From Ignavibacteria bacterium (GTDB taxonomy: Bacteria > Bacteroidota > Ignavibacteria > Kapaibacteriales > UBA4661), in NCBI GenBank assembly GCA_014654705.1, contig JACVZY010000044.1, positions 1 to 49,080 of the forward strand: DNA of 49,080 nt, read 5' to 3'. The position numbers and the translations under genes are program-made. Of this stretch, positions 27,600 through 34,408 are shown piece after piece (position 1 is the first letter of the stretch; each line of letters starts with the position of its first letter). The notes beneath the pieces are model-generated. The model searched no databases. It was not told the origin of the DNA and saw nothing but the letters and a program-made list of their open reading frames with translations.

Positions 27600-27677
27600 C
27601 GGGCGAGAAAAAAGTGTCTGCTCTTGTCATTTTTTGCGGCAGGCGGAAATGATGCTGCGAACAGAGAGGTAGAAAGC

Positions 27678-27709
27678 AAAAAGCCCTTTTTCCAAAAAGA
27701 AAAAGGGCA
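27678..27709 (-). terminator. Terminator of unit B
   Basis: Stem GCCCTTTTT / AAAAAGGGC with A5 on the + strand (T5 in the transcript), 43 bp after the stop of precursor 3. Confidence 0.8.
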
Positions 27710-27751
27710 TAGAATTTTTCAAGGTGGTCGAGTGAGAGACTCGCTCTTCGA

Positions 27752-28045
27752 TTACATACAAATAAATTGCCCAATTTCGCTAGCACCACAACCGGGCAAT
27801 CCTGGCAATGTCTGGCATGGAACACAACTTGGGACATCAATAGTTGGGCAATTTGCTTGTGTGGCACAAGCGTCGCATCCGCTATTCGCACAACTACCTT
27901 GAACTAAATAGCTGCGACAAAATGCTCCACCACATGTTTCTCCGGGTCCTGAATTACCGCCCAAAAGAATTTGTTCATTTTGAGTATCTGTGATAAAGCT
28001 TTTTACTTGAATTTCATCAAGCCGAAGTTTAACTGAGGATTTCAT
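27752..28045 (-). CDS. Lanthipeptide-type precursor 3
   Basis: 97 residues. Leader KLRLDEIQVKSFIT...ILLGG, core of 67 residues with 10 Cys. The core begins NSGPGETCGGAFCR, shared with precursor 13, and continues NSGCDACATQANCP, again as in 13 (ITGCDDCATQVRCP). It ends SCVPCQTLPGLPGCG..IGQFICM, shared with precursor 5. It is thus a mosaic of modules. Single-gene unit. Confidence 0.85.
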   Translation of the reverse strand: MKSSVKLRLDEIQVKSFITDTQNEQILLGGNSGPGETCGGAFCRSYLVQGSCANSGCDACATQANCPTIDVPSCVPCQTLPGLPGCGASEIGQFICM

Positions 28046-28091
28046 ATAACTCCAAAAAAGGATAAAAAGGAAAATAAATTAATTTATTCTA

Positions 28092-28162
28092 TAAAACTAT
28101 GACACTACTCCCTGCAAAACAATAGCCCGAGAGTGAGCGTAGGCAAAAGTGGAGTGAACGCG
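28092..28162 (-). promoter_or_regulatory. Short array and promoter, unit B (precursor 3)
   Basis: -7 TAGTTTTA (28092-28099), 20-bp spacer, -33 TTG (28120-28122), and only about one and a half 21-bp units, the shortest array of the set. The -7 element has one deviation (A for G). This promoter may be weaker or less responsive. Confidence 0.65.
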
Positions 28163-28227
28163 GATGGGAAAAGGCATCTGTTCTCATTATTTTTCGAGGT
28201 AAACGAAAATTGGGGTACCAAACAAAG

Positions 28228-28260
28228 AACAAAAAGCCTCTTCTCATTATTTGAAAAGAG
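28228..28260 (-). terminator. Terminator of unit C
   Basis: Stem GCCTCTT / AAGAGGC with an A run on the + strand, 23 bp after the stop of precursor 4. Confidence 0.75.
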
Positions 28261-28282
28261 GCAAACAATAAATTTTGTATTG

Positions 28283-28621
28283 TTATCCGCATATAAATTG
28301 GTCAGGACCACTACAACCAACATTTACTTGCTGACTAACTGGTACGTAGCCTCCACAATTATTATTACACGATTGGCAATTGGTAGCCATAAATGTACCG
28401 CCATTACCTGAACCAGTGTAGTAATCTTTAGTTTGAAGGCATATTTTTGAACAACCTTCACATGAAGCATCTTTTACCGTTATATTTCCATCACCAGCCA
28501 TACAACGCAGATTGGTATCTTCTTCTCCACCATGTAAGGTACGCACAAAATCTTTTGTAGATGTAACAAAGCTATCAACGTGTAACTCATCCAAGCGCAA
28601 TTTTTTTGTTTGCTGAATCAT
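28283..28621 (-). CDS. Lanthipeptide-type precursor 4
   Basis: 112 residues, the longest precursor. Leader MIQQTKKLRLDELHVDSFVT...TLHGG, core of 80 residues with 9 Cys, notably Gly/Asn-rich (GSGNGGTFMATNCQSCNNNC). The end, VNVGCSGPDQFICG, is shared with precursor 16. Single-gene unit with GGAG seven bases before the ATG. Confidence 0.85.
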   Translation of the reverse strand: MIQQTKKLRLDELHVDSFVTSTKDFVRTLHGGEEDTNLRCMAGDGNITVKDASCEGCSKICLQTKDYYTGSGNGGTFMATNCQSCNNNCGGYVPVSQQVNVGCSGPDQFICG

Positions 28622-28674
28622 GTCAAAGCTCCAAAAAAGATGTAAAAAGGAAAACGTAGTTAAAACGTATGGTA

Positions 28675-28786
28675 CAAAACTACGACACTCACCCCCTGCA
28701 AAACAATAGCCCGGGAGTGAGCGTAGGCAAAAACGGAGTGAACGTAGGCAAAAACGGAGTGAACGTAGGCAAAAACGGAGTGAACG
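28675..28786 (-). promoter_or_regulatory. Array and promoter, unit C (precursor 4)
   Basis: -7 TAGTTTTG (28675-28682), 21-bp spacer, -33 TTG (28704-28706), three 21-bp units. The stretch 28684-28945 is almost identical to 27481-27745 (array, regulator 3'-end relic and terminator), marking a recent segmental duplication. Confidence 0.75.
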
Positions 28787-28863
28787 CGGGCGAGAAAAAA
28801 GTGTCTGCTCTTGTCATTTTTTGCGGCAGGCGGAAATGATGCTGCGAACAGAGAGGTAGAAAG

Positions 28864-28895
28864 CAAAAAGCCCTTTTTCCAAAAAGAAAAAGGGC
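28864..28895 (-). terminator. Terminator of unit D
   Basis: Identical in design and almost in sequence to the unit B terminator: stem GCCCTTTTT / AAAAAGGGC with flanking A run. Confidence 0.8.
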
Positions 28896-28938
28896 ATAGA
28901 ATTTTTCAAGGTGGTCGAGTGAGATACTCGCTCTTCGA

Positions 28939-29238
28939 TTACATACAAATAAATTGCCCAATTTCGCTAGGACCACAGCCCGGCAATCCTGGCAGAGTTT
29001 GGCATGGAATACAACTTGGGGCATTCTGGGAACAATTATCTGTTTCTTGTGGACAACCTACAGTAGGGCACCATGGAGAAAATGCTGATGCACCACAACA
29101 AATAGGATCCGTACAACTTTCAAATGTAGGTATTCCTGTTCCACCACGGTTGTGAGAGTTAGCTTCCGTAGAAGTAACAAAACTACGAACGGAAATATCT
29201 TCCAATTTGAGCTTATGGTGTTTTTTGGAGGGAGTCAT
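28939..29238 (-). CDS. Lanthipeptide-type precursor 5
   Basis: 99 residues. Variant leader KHHKLKLEDISVRSFVT...HNRGG, core of 66 residues with 10 Cys. The core begins TGIPTFESCTDPICC, as in precursors 12 and 15, and ends SCIPCQTLPGLPGCG..IGQFICM, as in precursor 3. Last gene of unit D. Confidence 0.85.
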   Translation of the reverse strand: MTPSKKHHKLKLEDISVRSFVTSTEANSHNRGGTGIPTFESCTDPICCGASAFSPWCPTVGCPQETDNCSQNAPSCIPCQTLPGLPGCGPSEIGQFICM

Positions 29239-29286
29239 AAAAAAAAGATACTAGATGTTGGAATAAACAAAATTAGAATAATTTAT

Positions 29287-29598
29287 TTAACACTGGAACT
29301 CGCCTGGGTTTGTGCAGAGACAAACCGACCCGCCTTCGTTAGAGACTGGACATTCGTTCGGAACACAACTTGGAACATTGTAGGAGCAGAGGTCTGATAC
29401 TGGTTGACAATCACTGATAGGATCTGTGCAATAACATGATTGAGGTGGATCGGAAAGGCATCTGCACGTTCCTATACGCTTACCTTCATATGTCTGACCT
29501 CCAAGAATATCACCTGTCTTGACGATTAAATCTAAGGCGGTCACAAAACTATCTACTTGCAACTCGTCCAAACGCAATTTTTTTGTTTGCTCAATCAT
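29287..29598 (-). CDS. Lanthipeptide-type precursor 6
   Basis: 103 residues. Leader MIEQTKKLRLDELQVDSFVT...DILGG, core of 69 residues with 11 Cys, the highest count. It includes the CXC pairs RCRC-like TCRC, SCYC and VCLC. The end, SVCLCTNPGEFQC, is shared with precursor 15. Middle gene of unit D. Confidence 0.85.
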   Translation of the reverse strand: MIEQTKKLRLDELQVDSFVTALDLIVKTGDILGGQTYEGKRIGTCRCLSDPPQSCYCTDPISDCQPVSDLCSYNVPSCVPNECPVSNEGGSVCLCTNPGEFQC

Positions 29599-29723
29599 GG
29601 TAAAACTCTAAAAAGAAAAATCAATCAGATATTTAGAAAGTTCGCGAACTTATTGAAATTGTTCAAGCAAAAGACTCATTTAACAAACAAATACGCCAGC
29701 GTTGTAGTTGCATCGTCTGAAGA

Positions 29724-30020
29724 TTAGCACTCACAAAATTGGCTGCCACCACACTCAACGGGACTGGTAGCACCCAGGCAACCACAAACTGACATATTTG
29801 TGCAAATAATGGGCGAGTTGGTGCAGAGGTTTAGTGAGCATCCCCAAGTTCCTTCAGGAAGGCATGCTGGTTGCGTTTTTGGTTGATCAGTGCATTCGTC
29901 TTTGACTTGTGTGAACCCGCCACCAGCTTTGATGGTATCGGTATTATTTATTGGTGTTGTTACAAAGCTGTTCACTTGTAATTCACCAAGGCGCAATTTT
30001 TTTGTTGGTTGAATCATCAT
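29724..30020 (-). CDS. Lanthipeptide-type precursor 7
   Basis: 98 residues from ATG 30020, which lies six bases after GGAG; ATG 30017 is the alternative. Leader MMIQPTKKLRLGELQVNSFV...IKAGG has Gly in place of the usual Asp of LRLDEL. Core of ~63 residues with 10 Cys (GCSLNLCTNSPIICTN, ending GSQFCEC). First gene of unit D. Confidence 0.82.
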   Translation of the reverse strand: MMIQPTKKLRLGELQVNSFVTTPINNTDTIKAGGGFTQVKDECTDQPKTQPACLPEGTWGCSLNLCTNSPIICTNMSVCGCLGATSPVECGGSQFCEC

Positions 30021-30072
30021 AAAAAACTCCAAAAAGATGTAAAAAGGAAAAACGTAGTTACAATGTATAGTG

Positions 30073-30184
30073 CAAAACTACGACCCTCACCCCCAGCAAA
30101 ACAATAGCCCGGGAGTGAACGTAGGCAAAAACGGAGTGAACGTAGGCAAAAACGGAGTGAACGTAGGCAAAAACGGAGTGAACG
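30073..30184 (-). promoter_or_regulatory. Array and promoter, unit D (precursors 7, 6, 5)
   Basis: -7 TAGTTTTG (30073-30080), 21-bp spacer, -33 TTG (30102-30104), three 21-bp units. The block at 30205-30240 resembles the LytTR regulator 3' end. Confidence 0.75.
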
Positions 30185-30252
30185 CGGACAGGAAAAAGTG
30201 CCTCGTCTCGTCATTTTTTCATCGTAGGCAGAAACAATAGCACGTATTGAGC

Positions 30253-30286
30253 AAAAAAAAGCCTCTTCACAAAAATATGAAGAGGC
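30253..30286 (-). terminator. Terminator of unit E
   Basis: Stem GCCTCTTCA / TGAAGAGGC with eight A on the + strand, 45 bp after the stop of precursor 8. Confidence 0.85.
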
Positions 30287-30330
30287 ATGTCCGAGCTATT
30301 GTCAATGGCACATAGGAGACGATGTAATCA

Positions 30331-30633
30331 TTATTCCCAGCACGGAACAGGTGTCTGTGCCATTGTGGGCATATGTGGTGGGCAGTTATTATCGCATGAA
30401 GCCTCACCGTTGACCGTTACCGGGCAATATACATAATAAGTAGCCGGACAATAATATTGGACTCTGGTGTTACAGTCAATAGGATCTTCCGTATCCCAAC
30501 TCGCACAACCTTTATTATTAAAGGTTGGATTTCCACCTTTTAGCTCTGCTGTTCCTGAAAATGAGTTTATCGTAGTCGTGAAACTTTCTACTTTCAGTTC
30601 ACTCAAGTGGAGTTTTTTTGTTTGCTTAATCAT
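30331..30633 (-). CDS. Lanthipeptide-type precursor 8
   Basis: 100 residues. Leader MIKQTKKLHLSELKVESFTT...ELKGG, core of 66 residues with 7 Cys. The middle CPVTVNGEASCDNNCPP recurs in precursor 12, and the end CPPHMPTMAQTPVPCWE recurs in precursors 9 and 12. The N-terminal half (FNNKGCASWDTEDPIDC) is private. Second gene of unit E. Confidence 0.85.
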   Translation of the reverse strand: MIKQTKKLHLSELKVESFTTTINSFSGTAELKGGNPTFNNKGCASWDTEDPIDCNTRVQYYCPATYYVYCPVTVNGEASCDNNCPPHMPTMAQTPVPCWE

Positions 30634-30699
30634 TGTAAATATCGTTAGATGAAAAATGAATGTATGTTTTTTGATAATTTTTTGCTTTAGAGATTGAAA

Positions 30700-30963
30700 T
30701 TATTCCCAGCACGGAATCGGTGTTTGTGCCATTGTGGGCATATGCGGCGGGCAGTTATTACAAGATAATTCCTGAGACTCAACCGGAAAGCAATTTGGTA
30801 TGTACTCAGTGATAGGGTAACAAACAGTACAAGAGCATAATGTTGGTAGGTTGTCTGTGTATTGAGTCCCACCACGAAGAGAGTTATCATTATGATTCAA
30901 TGCAGTAACAAAACTGTTCACTGAAAGATCTTCTAGGTGCAATTTTTTTGTTTGCTGAATCAT
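30700..30963 (-). CDS. Lanthipeptide-type precursor 9
   Basis: 87 residues. Leader MIQQTKKLHLEDLSVNSFVT...SLRGG, core of 55 residues with 7 Cys. It begins TQYTDNLPTLCSCTVC (private) and ends NNCPPHMPTMAQTPIPCWE, as in precursors 8 and 12. First gene of unit E. Confidence 0.85.
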   Translation of the reverse strand: MIQQTKKLHLEDLSVNSFVTALNHNDNSLRGGTQYTDNLPTLCSCTVCYPITEYIPNCFPVESQELSCNNCPPHMPTMAQTPIPCWE

Positions 30964-31017
30964 ATCAAAACTCCAAAAAAGAAATAAAAAGGAAAAAGTA
31001 GTTAAAACTTAATGGTA

Positions 31018-31129
31018 CAAAACTACGACACTCACCCCCAGCAAAACAATAGCCCGGGAGTGAGTGTAGGCAAAAGTGGAGTGAACGTAGGCAAAAGTGG
31101 AGTGAACGTAGGCAAAAGTGGAGTGAACG
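31018..31129 (-). promoter_or_regulatory. Array and promoter, unit E (precursors 9, 8)
   Basis: -7 TAGTTTTG (31018-31025), 21-bp spacer, -33 TTG (31047-31049), three 21-bp units of the AAAAGTGG variant. At 31150-31185 the sequence TTCATCGCCGACAGAAATTG differs by one base from the LytTR regulator 3' end. Confidence 0.75.
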
Positions 31130-31205
31130 CGGACGGGAAAAAGTGGTCGTTCTTATCATTTATTCATCGCCGACAGAAATTGTATCATTTGAATGCACAG
31201 GAGAT

Positions 31206-31241
31206 AAAAAAACGCACCCGAAAAATACGGGTGCGTTTTTT
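31206..31241 (-). terminator. Terminator of unit F
   Basis: Perfect stem AAAAACGCACCCG / CGGGTGCGTTTTT, 25 bp after the stop of precursor 10; the strongest hairpin of the set and not related in sequence to the others. Confidence 0.88.
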
Positions 31242-31266
31242 ATCTACTTCATTTTTCTTTCAAAGA

Positions 31267-31569
31267 TTAGACGGGTACGGGCACTGTGCAGTTCCATGAG
31301 TCTTGATCACAGCCTGCACAAACACTACCACCGTCACAAGTTCCACCAACTGAAACAGGTGGGCAACCAAAATTACCAGCACAATTACTAACTGCCGGCC
31401 AACCGCTGAAGGGGGCGCACCAAAACAGATTGGTACACCATCCTCCGGGTCCTAAATCAGATATCATCATACTAGTCCCACCATTTGCTTCCTTAGAAGC
31501 ATTTTTAGTAGTTACAAAGCTTTCAACTTGCAACTCATCTAAGCGCAGTTTTTTCTTTTGCTCGCTCAT
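31267..31569 (-). CDS. Lanthipeptide-type precursor 10
   Basis: 100 residues from ATG 31569 (five more in-frame codons lie upstream). Leader MSEQKKKLRLDELQVESFVT...EANGG, core of 69 residues with 8 Cys, rich in Gly and Trp (GPGGWCTNLFWCAPFSGW), ending NCTVPVPV without a terminal Cys module. No shared module seen. Second gene of unit F. Confidence 0.82.
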   Translation of the reverse strand: MSEQKKKLRLDELQVESFVTTKNASKEANGGTSMMISDLGPGGWCTNLFWCAPFSGWPAVSNCAGNFGCPPVSVGGTCDGGSVCAGCDQDSWNCTVPVPV

Positions 31570-31650
31570 CACAAAAACTCTCAAAAAAGAATAAAAAAAA
31601 TTGGAAACAATGTTTCAAATCATTATCTCCTGATGCAGACCATGGTAATC

Positions 31651-31953
31651 TTATTCGGGAGTAGGCAAACCTTCTGGAGGATAGCATATTTCAGGGCTTT
31701 GGGTACAAACATTTTCAGTCCATATACAATCTGGATCTAGTGTTGCGGCATTGCAATTTTCAATTGTTTCGGCTATGCCACCACAAAGAGCACTAGTTCC
31801 AATTGAACAAACAGTAAAATTTCTTGTATAGTAGTCGTAAGGCTCTGTAACATCGTCACCACCTCTGATTGTTCTTCTAGAAAAACCGGAAGTTGTTACA
31901 AAACTTTCTACCTGCAATTCGTCCAAGCGGAATTTTTTCTTTTGCTCAATCAT
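31651..31953 (-). CDS. Lanthipeptide-type precursor 11
   Basis: 100 residues. Leader MIEQKKKFRLDELQVESFVT...TIRGG, core of 68 residues with only 6 Cys and many acidic and Tyr residues, ending ICYPPEGLPTPE. No shared module seen. First gene of unit F. Confidence 0.83.
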   Translation of the reverse strand: MIEQKKKFRLDELQVESFVTTSGFSRRTIRGGDDVTEPYDYYTRNFTVCSIGTSALCGGIAETIENCNAATLDPDCIWTENVCTQSPEICYPPEGLPTPE

Positions 31954-32001
31954 GGCATAAGCTCCAAAAAAGGAAAAAGGAAAATAAAATAATTTACCCT
32001 A

Positions 32002-32113
32002 CAAAACTACGACACTCACCCCCTGCAAAACAACAGCCCGGGAGTGAGCGTAGGCAAAAACGGAGTGAACGTAGGCAAAAATGGAGTGAACGTAGGCAAA
32101 AACGGAGTGAACG
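32002..32113 (-). promoter_or_regulatory. Array and promoter, unit F (precursors 11, 10)
   Basis: -7 TAGTTTTG (32002-32009), 21-bp spacer, -33 TTG (32031-32033), three 21-bp units. The block 32135-32170 resembles the regulator 3' end. Confidence 0.75.
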
Positions 32114-32181
32114 CGGGCGGGAAAAAGTGCCTCGTCTTGTCATTTTTTCATTGCAGGCGGAAACAATAGCACGTAAGGATC

Positions 32182-32218
32182 AAAAAAATGCCTCTTCATG
32201 TTTTTGTGAAGAGGCATG
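32182..32218 (-). terminator. Terminator of unit G
   Basis: Stem ATGCCTCTTCA / TGAAGAGGCAT with a seven-A run, related to the unit E terminator. Confidence 0.85.
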
Positions 32219-32259
32219 TACGAACTATTGTCAATGGCACATAGGAGATAACGGAGTTA

Positions 32260-32520
32260 TTATTCCCAGCATGGAATCGGTGTTTGTGCCATCGTCGGCA
32301 TCGGGGGTGGGCAGTTATTATCGCATGAAGCCTCACCATTAACAGTTACAGGACATACTCCCCAAGACGGTGGCAAACAACAAAGACCAGTGCAGCTCTC
32401 AAATGTGGGTAAATTACCTGTTCCGCCACGTTGATGAGAAGTATCTTCTAAAGACGTGACAAAACTGAAAATAGAAAGCTCGTTCAATTTGAGCTTGTTT
32501 TTTGTTTGGTTGCTGTTCAT
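32260..32520 (-). CDS. Lanthipeptide-type precursor 12
   Basis: 86 residues from ATG 32520; an upstream in-frame ATG (32550) would add ten residues unlike other leaders. Variant leader TKNKLKLNELSIFSFVT...HQRGG, core of 53 residues with 7 Cys. The start GNLPTFESCTGLCC is shared with precursors 5 and 15; the middle and end (CPVTVNGEASCDNNCPP, MPTMAQTPIPCWE) with 8. Third gene of unit G. The 223 bp between this start and precursor 13 show nothing recognisable. Confidence 0.83.
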   Translation of the reverse strand: MNSNQTKNKLKLNELSIFSFVTSLEDTSHQRGGTGNLPTFESCTGLCCLPPSWGVCPVTVNGEASCDNNCPPPMPTMAQTPIPCWE

Positions 32521-32743
32521 AATACAAAAAATACTTGTGGATAAATACAATAAATTATTGTTCTAAATGATTTTAGCTGGAAAAAGATTGGTGCGATTTC
32601 GAGACTATTAATCAGACAAGGTGTTACCCCCCACCCGTTATAAAGAGCGCTTCAATACTTGTGCTTGAGCTAGTCTTCTTCGTATTTTCAACTGAATTCA
32701 ACTAGAACCTAAGTTATTAAGTACAAAAGAAAGTAGTACCGTA

Positions 32744-32998
32744 CTAGACGTAACACGGTATAGGTGTTTGATCCATTGTAGGAATTTGCGGAGGATATGG
32801 ACATCTAACTTGTGTAGCGCAATCATCGCACCCAGTAATTTCACAATTAGTTTGATCAGTTGCACGGCAAAATGCTCCACCACATGTACCTACGGGTACT
32901 GAGTTACCACCTAAAAGGTTAGATGAGTTCTGAGAGCCTGTTATAAAACTGCTAACATTTATCTCGTTTAAGCGCAATTTTTTCTTTTCCTCAGTCAT
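32744..32998 (-). CDS. Lanthipeptide-type precursor 13
   Basis: 84 residues. Leader MTEEKKKLRLNEINVSSFIT...NLLGG, core of 53 residues with 7 Cys. The start NSVPVGTCGGAFCR and middle GCDDCATQVRCP are shared with precursor 3, but the end is IPTMDQTPIPCYV, as in precursor 14. Second gene of unit G. Confidence 0.85.
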   Translation of the reverse strand: MTEEKKKLRLNEINVSSFITGSQNSSNLLGGNSVPVGTCGGAFCRATDQTNCEITGCDDCATQVRCPYPPQIPTMDQTPIPCYV

Positions 32999-33033
32999 GG
33001 TTGTATTTTCTATAAGATAAAAAAACTATGAAT

Positions 33034-33357
33034 TTACACATAACAAGGAATCGGAGTTTGATTCATTGTAGGAATAACAGGTGGGCATCCAAATGTATTA
33101 GCTGGACAACCATATGTTACTGGACAATCTGGTGTTGGGCACGGTTGTAAAGCTCCTGAAACTCCGCAGGGGTCACTGTTCGATTTGTCATCTGGGGGTC
33201 CAATAGTTAGATCTCCGCAAATACAAGAACCAAAAGTGAGGCAGTGGTGGGCGGGCTGAGTTATATTGCCACCCAAAACTATATCTCTAGAAGATGGTAT
33301 AACAAAGCTATCGACTTTCAATTCATCCAAGCGCATTTTTTTCTTTTGCTCAATCAT
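33034..33357 (-). CDS. Lanthipeptide-type precursor 14
   Basis: 107 residues. Leader MIEQKKKMRLDELKVDSFV...IVLGG, 30 residues long; the core of 77 residues has 9 Cys and an unusually high Pro content. The end VIPTMNQTPIPCYV matches precursor 13 and, more loosely, 8, 9 and 12. First gene of unit G. Confidence 0.85.
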   Translation of the reverse strand: MIEQKKKMRLDELKVDSFVIPSSRDIVLGGNITQPAHHCLTFGSCICGDLTIGPPDDKSNSDPCGVSGALQPCPTPDCPVTYGCPANTFGCPPVIPTMNQTPIPCYV

Positions 33358-33405
33358 GTCAAAACTCCAAAAAAGGAAAGAAGGAAAATAAAATAATTTA
33401 CCCTA

Positions 33406-33517
33406 CAAAACTACGACCCTCACCCCCAGCAAAACAATAGCCCGGGAGTGAGTGTAGGCAAAAGTGGAGTGAACGTAGGCAAAAACGGAGTGAGCGTAGG
33501 CAAAAACGGAGTGAACG
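33406..33517 (-). promoter_or_regulatory. Array and promoter, unit G (precursors 14, 13, 12)
   Basis: -7 TAGTTTTG (33406-33413), 21-bp spacer, -33 TTG (33435-33437), three 21-bp units mixing AAAAGTGG and AAAAACGG variants. Confidence 0.75.
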
Positions 33518-33564
33518 CGGACGGCTAGTTTTCATGTTTTTCAGATGAAGAATAAAACAGAAAT

Positions 33565-33597
33565 AAAAAAGCCCCTTCTTTGGTTAGAAGAAGAGGC
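33565..33597 (-). terminator. Terminator of unit H
   Basis: A six-A run followed by GCCCCTTCTT and AGAAGAAGAGGC, an imperfect stem, 29 bp after the stop of precursor 15. Confidence 0.65.
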
Positions 33598-33625
33598 GGA
33601 AAATTTAGATTACATTCAATATCTG

Positions 33626-33898
33626 TTAACAGAAGAACTGACCGGGATTAGTGCACAAACAAACAGAATTATATTCATTTGTTGCATGACAGCCGAAATT
33701 ATAAGATTGTCCTCCTTGATTAGGGGGGCATATTTCCGGGGGATATGCTGTTTCACAGCATGCCCCAGTACAACTTTCATTCGTTGGTACTCCACCAGTT
33801 CCACCGTGCTTTTGGGGATTAGTTTCTAATGAAGTGACAAAACTGTGAACGGAAATATCTTCTAATGTGAGTTTGTTTTTTTTCTGGATGGTATTCAT
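33626..33898 (-). CDS. Lanthipeptide-type precursor 15
   Basis: 90 residues. Variant leader KKNKLTLEDISVHSFVT...QKHGG, core of 57 residues with 8 Cys. It begins TGGVPTNESCTGACC, as in 5 and 12, and ends SVCLCTNPGQFFC, as in 6. It starts 3 bp after the stop of precursor 16, the tightest spacing in the locus. Confidence 0.85.
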   Translation of the reverse strand: MNTIQKKNKLTLEDISVHSFVTSLETNPQKHGGTGGVPTNESCTGACCETAYPPEICPPNQGGQSYNFGCHATNEYNSVCLCTNPGQFFC

Positions 33899-33901
33899 GG
33901 C

Positions 33902-34219
33902 TTATTGGCAAATTATTTGATCAGGTCCGCTACAACCAACGTTTACTGCTTGACTACCACCTAAGTCACTACCGCAACCACAAGTTGCTGCGCAAGTATT
34001 ACAGCCTGTATTAACATAGGAACCGTACCCACCACCACAATCACCTGAAGCACCAGATTTTTTAAGACAATTAATATTTGTGCAGCGTGCGCAAGAAGGA
34101 GCATCATCTTCTGTTGGAAAATCACCACCACGAATTGTTTGTGGTACTTTTACCGTACTTGTTACAAAACTATCCACCGTTATCTCATCTAAGCGTAATT
34201 TTTTTGTTTGCTGAATCAT
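33902..34219 (-). CDS. Lanthipeptide-type precursor 16
   Basis: 105 residues. Leader MIQQTKKLRLDEITVDSFVT...TIRGG, core of 73 residues with 10 Cys, Gly-rich (GDCGGGYGSYVNTGCNTC). The end VNVGCSGPDQIICQ is shared with precursor 4. First gene of unit H. Confidence 0.85.
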   Translation of the reverse strand: MIQQTKKLRLDEITVDSFVTSTVKVPQTIRGGDFPTEDDAPSCARCTNINCLKKSGASGDCGGGYGSYVNTGCNTCAATCGCGSDLGGSQAVNVGCSGPDQIICQ

Positions 34220-34271
34220 GTCAAAACTCCAAAAAGATATAAAAAGGAAAAAGTAGTTAAATCTTATGGTA

Positions 34272-34383
34272 CAAAACTACGACCCTCACCCCCTGCAAAA
34301 CAATAGCCCGGGAGTGAGTGTAGGCAAAAGTGGAGTGAACGTAGGCAAAAGTGGAGTGAGCGTAGGCAAAAACGGAGTGAACG
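34272..34383 (-). promoter_or_regulatory. Array and promoter, unit H (precursors 16, 15)
   Basis: -7 TAGTTTTG (34272-34279), 21-bp spacer, -33 TTG (34301-34303), three 21-bp units. The array ends about 25 bp from the stop of the LytTR regulator gene, whose intact 3' end is the presumed source of the relics beside the other arrays. Confidence 0.75.
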
Positions 34384-34408
34384 CGGACAGGAAAAATGCC
34401 TCATCTCG

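Noticed and set aside
27488-34383. The regular repeats as CRISPR arrays
   Set aside because: Units are contiguous 21-mers without spacers, number two to six per site, and no cas gene is present.
27485-34383. Open frames with repeated FTPFLPTF-like or VHSVFAYVHSVFAY-like peptides
   Set aside because: They are translations of the 21-bp arrays, which stay open because 21 is a multiple of three; none has a ribosome binding site, and all overlap promoters.
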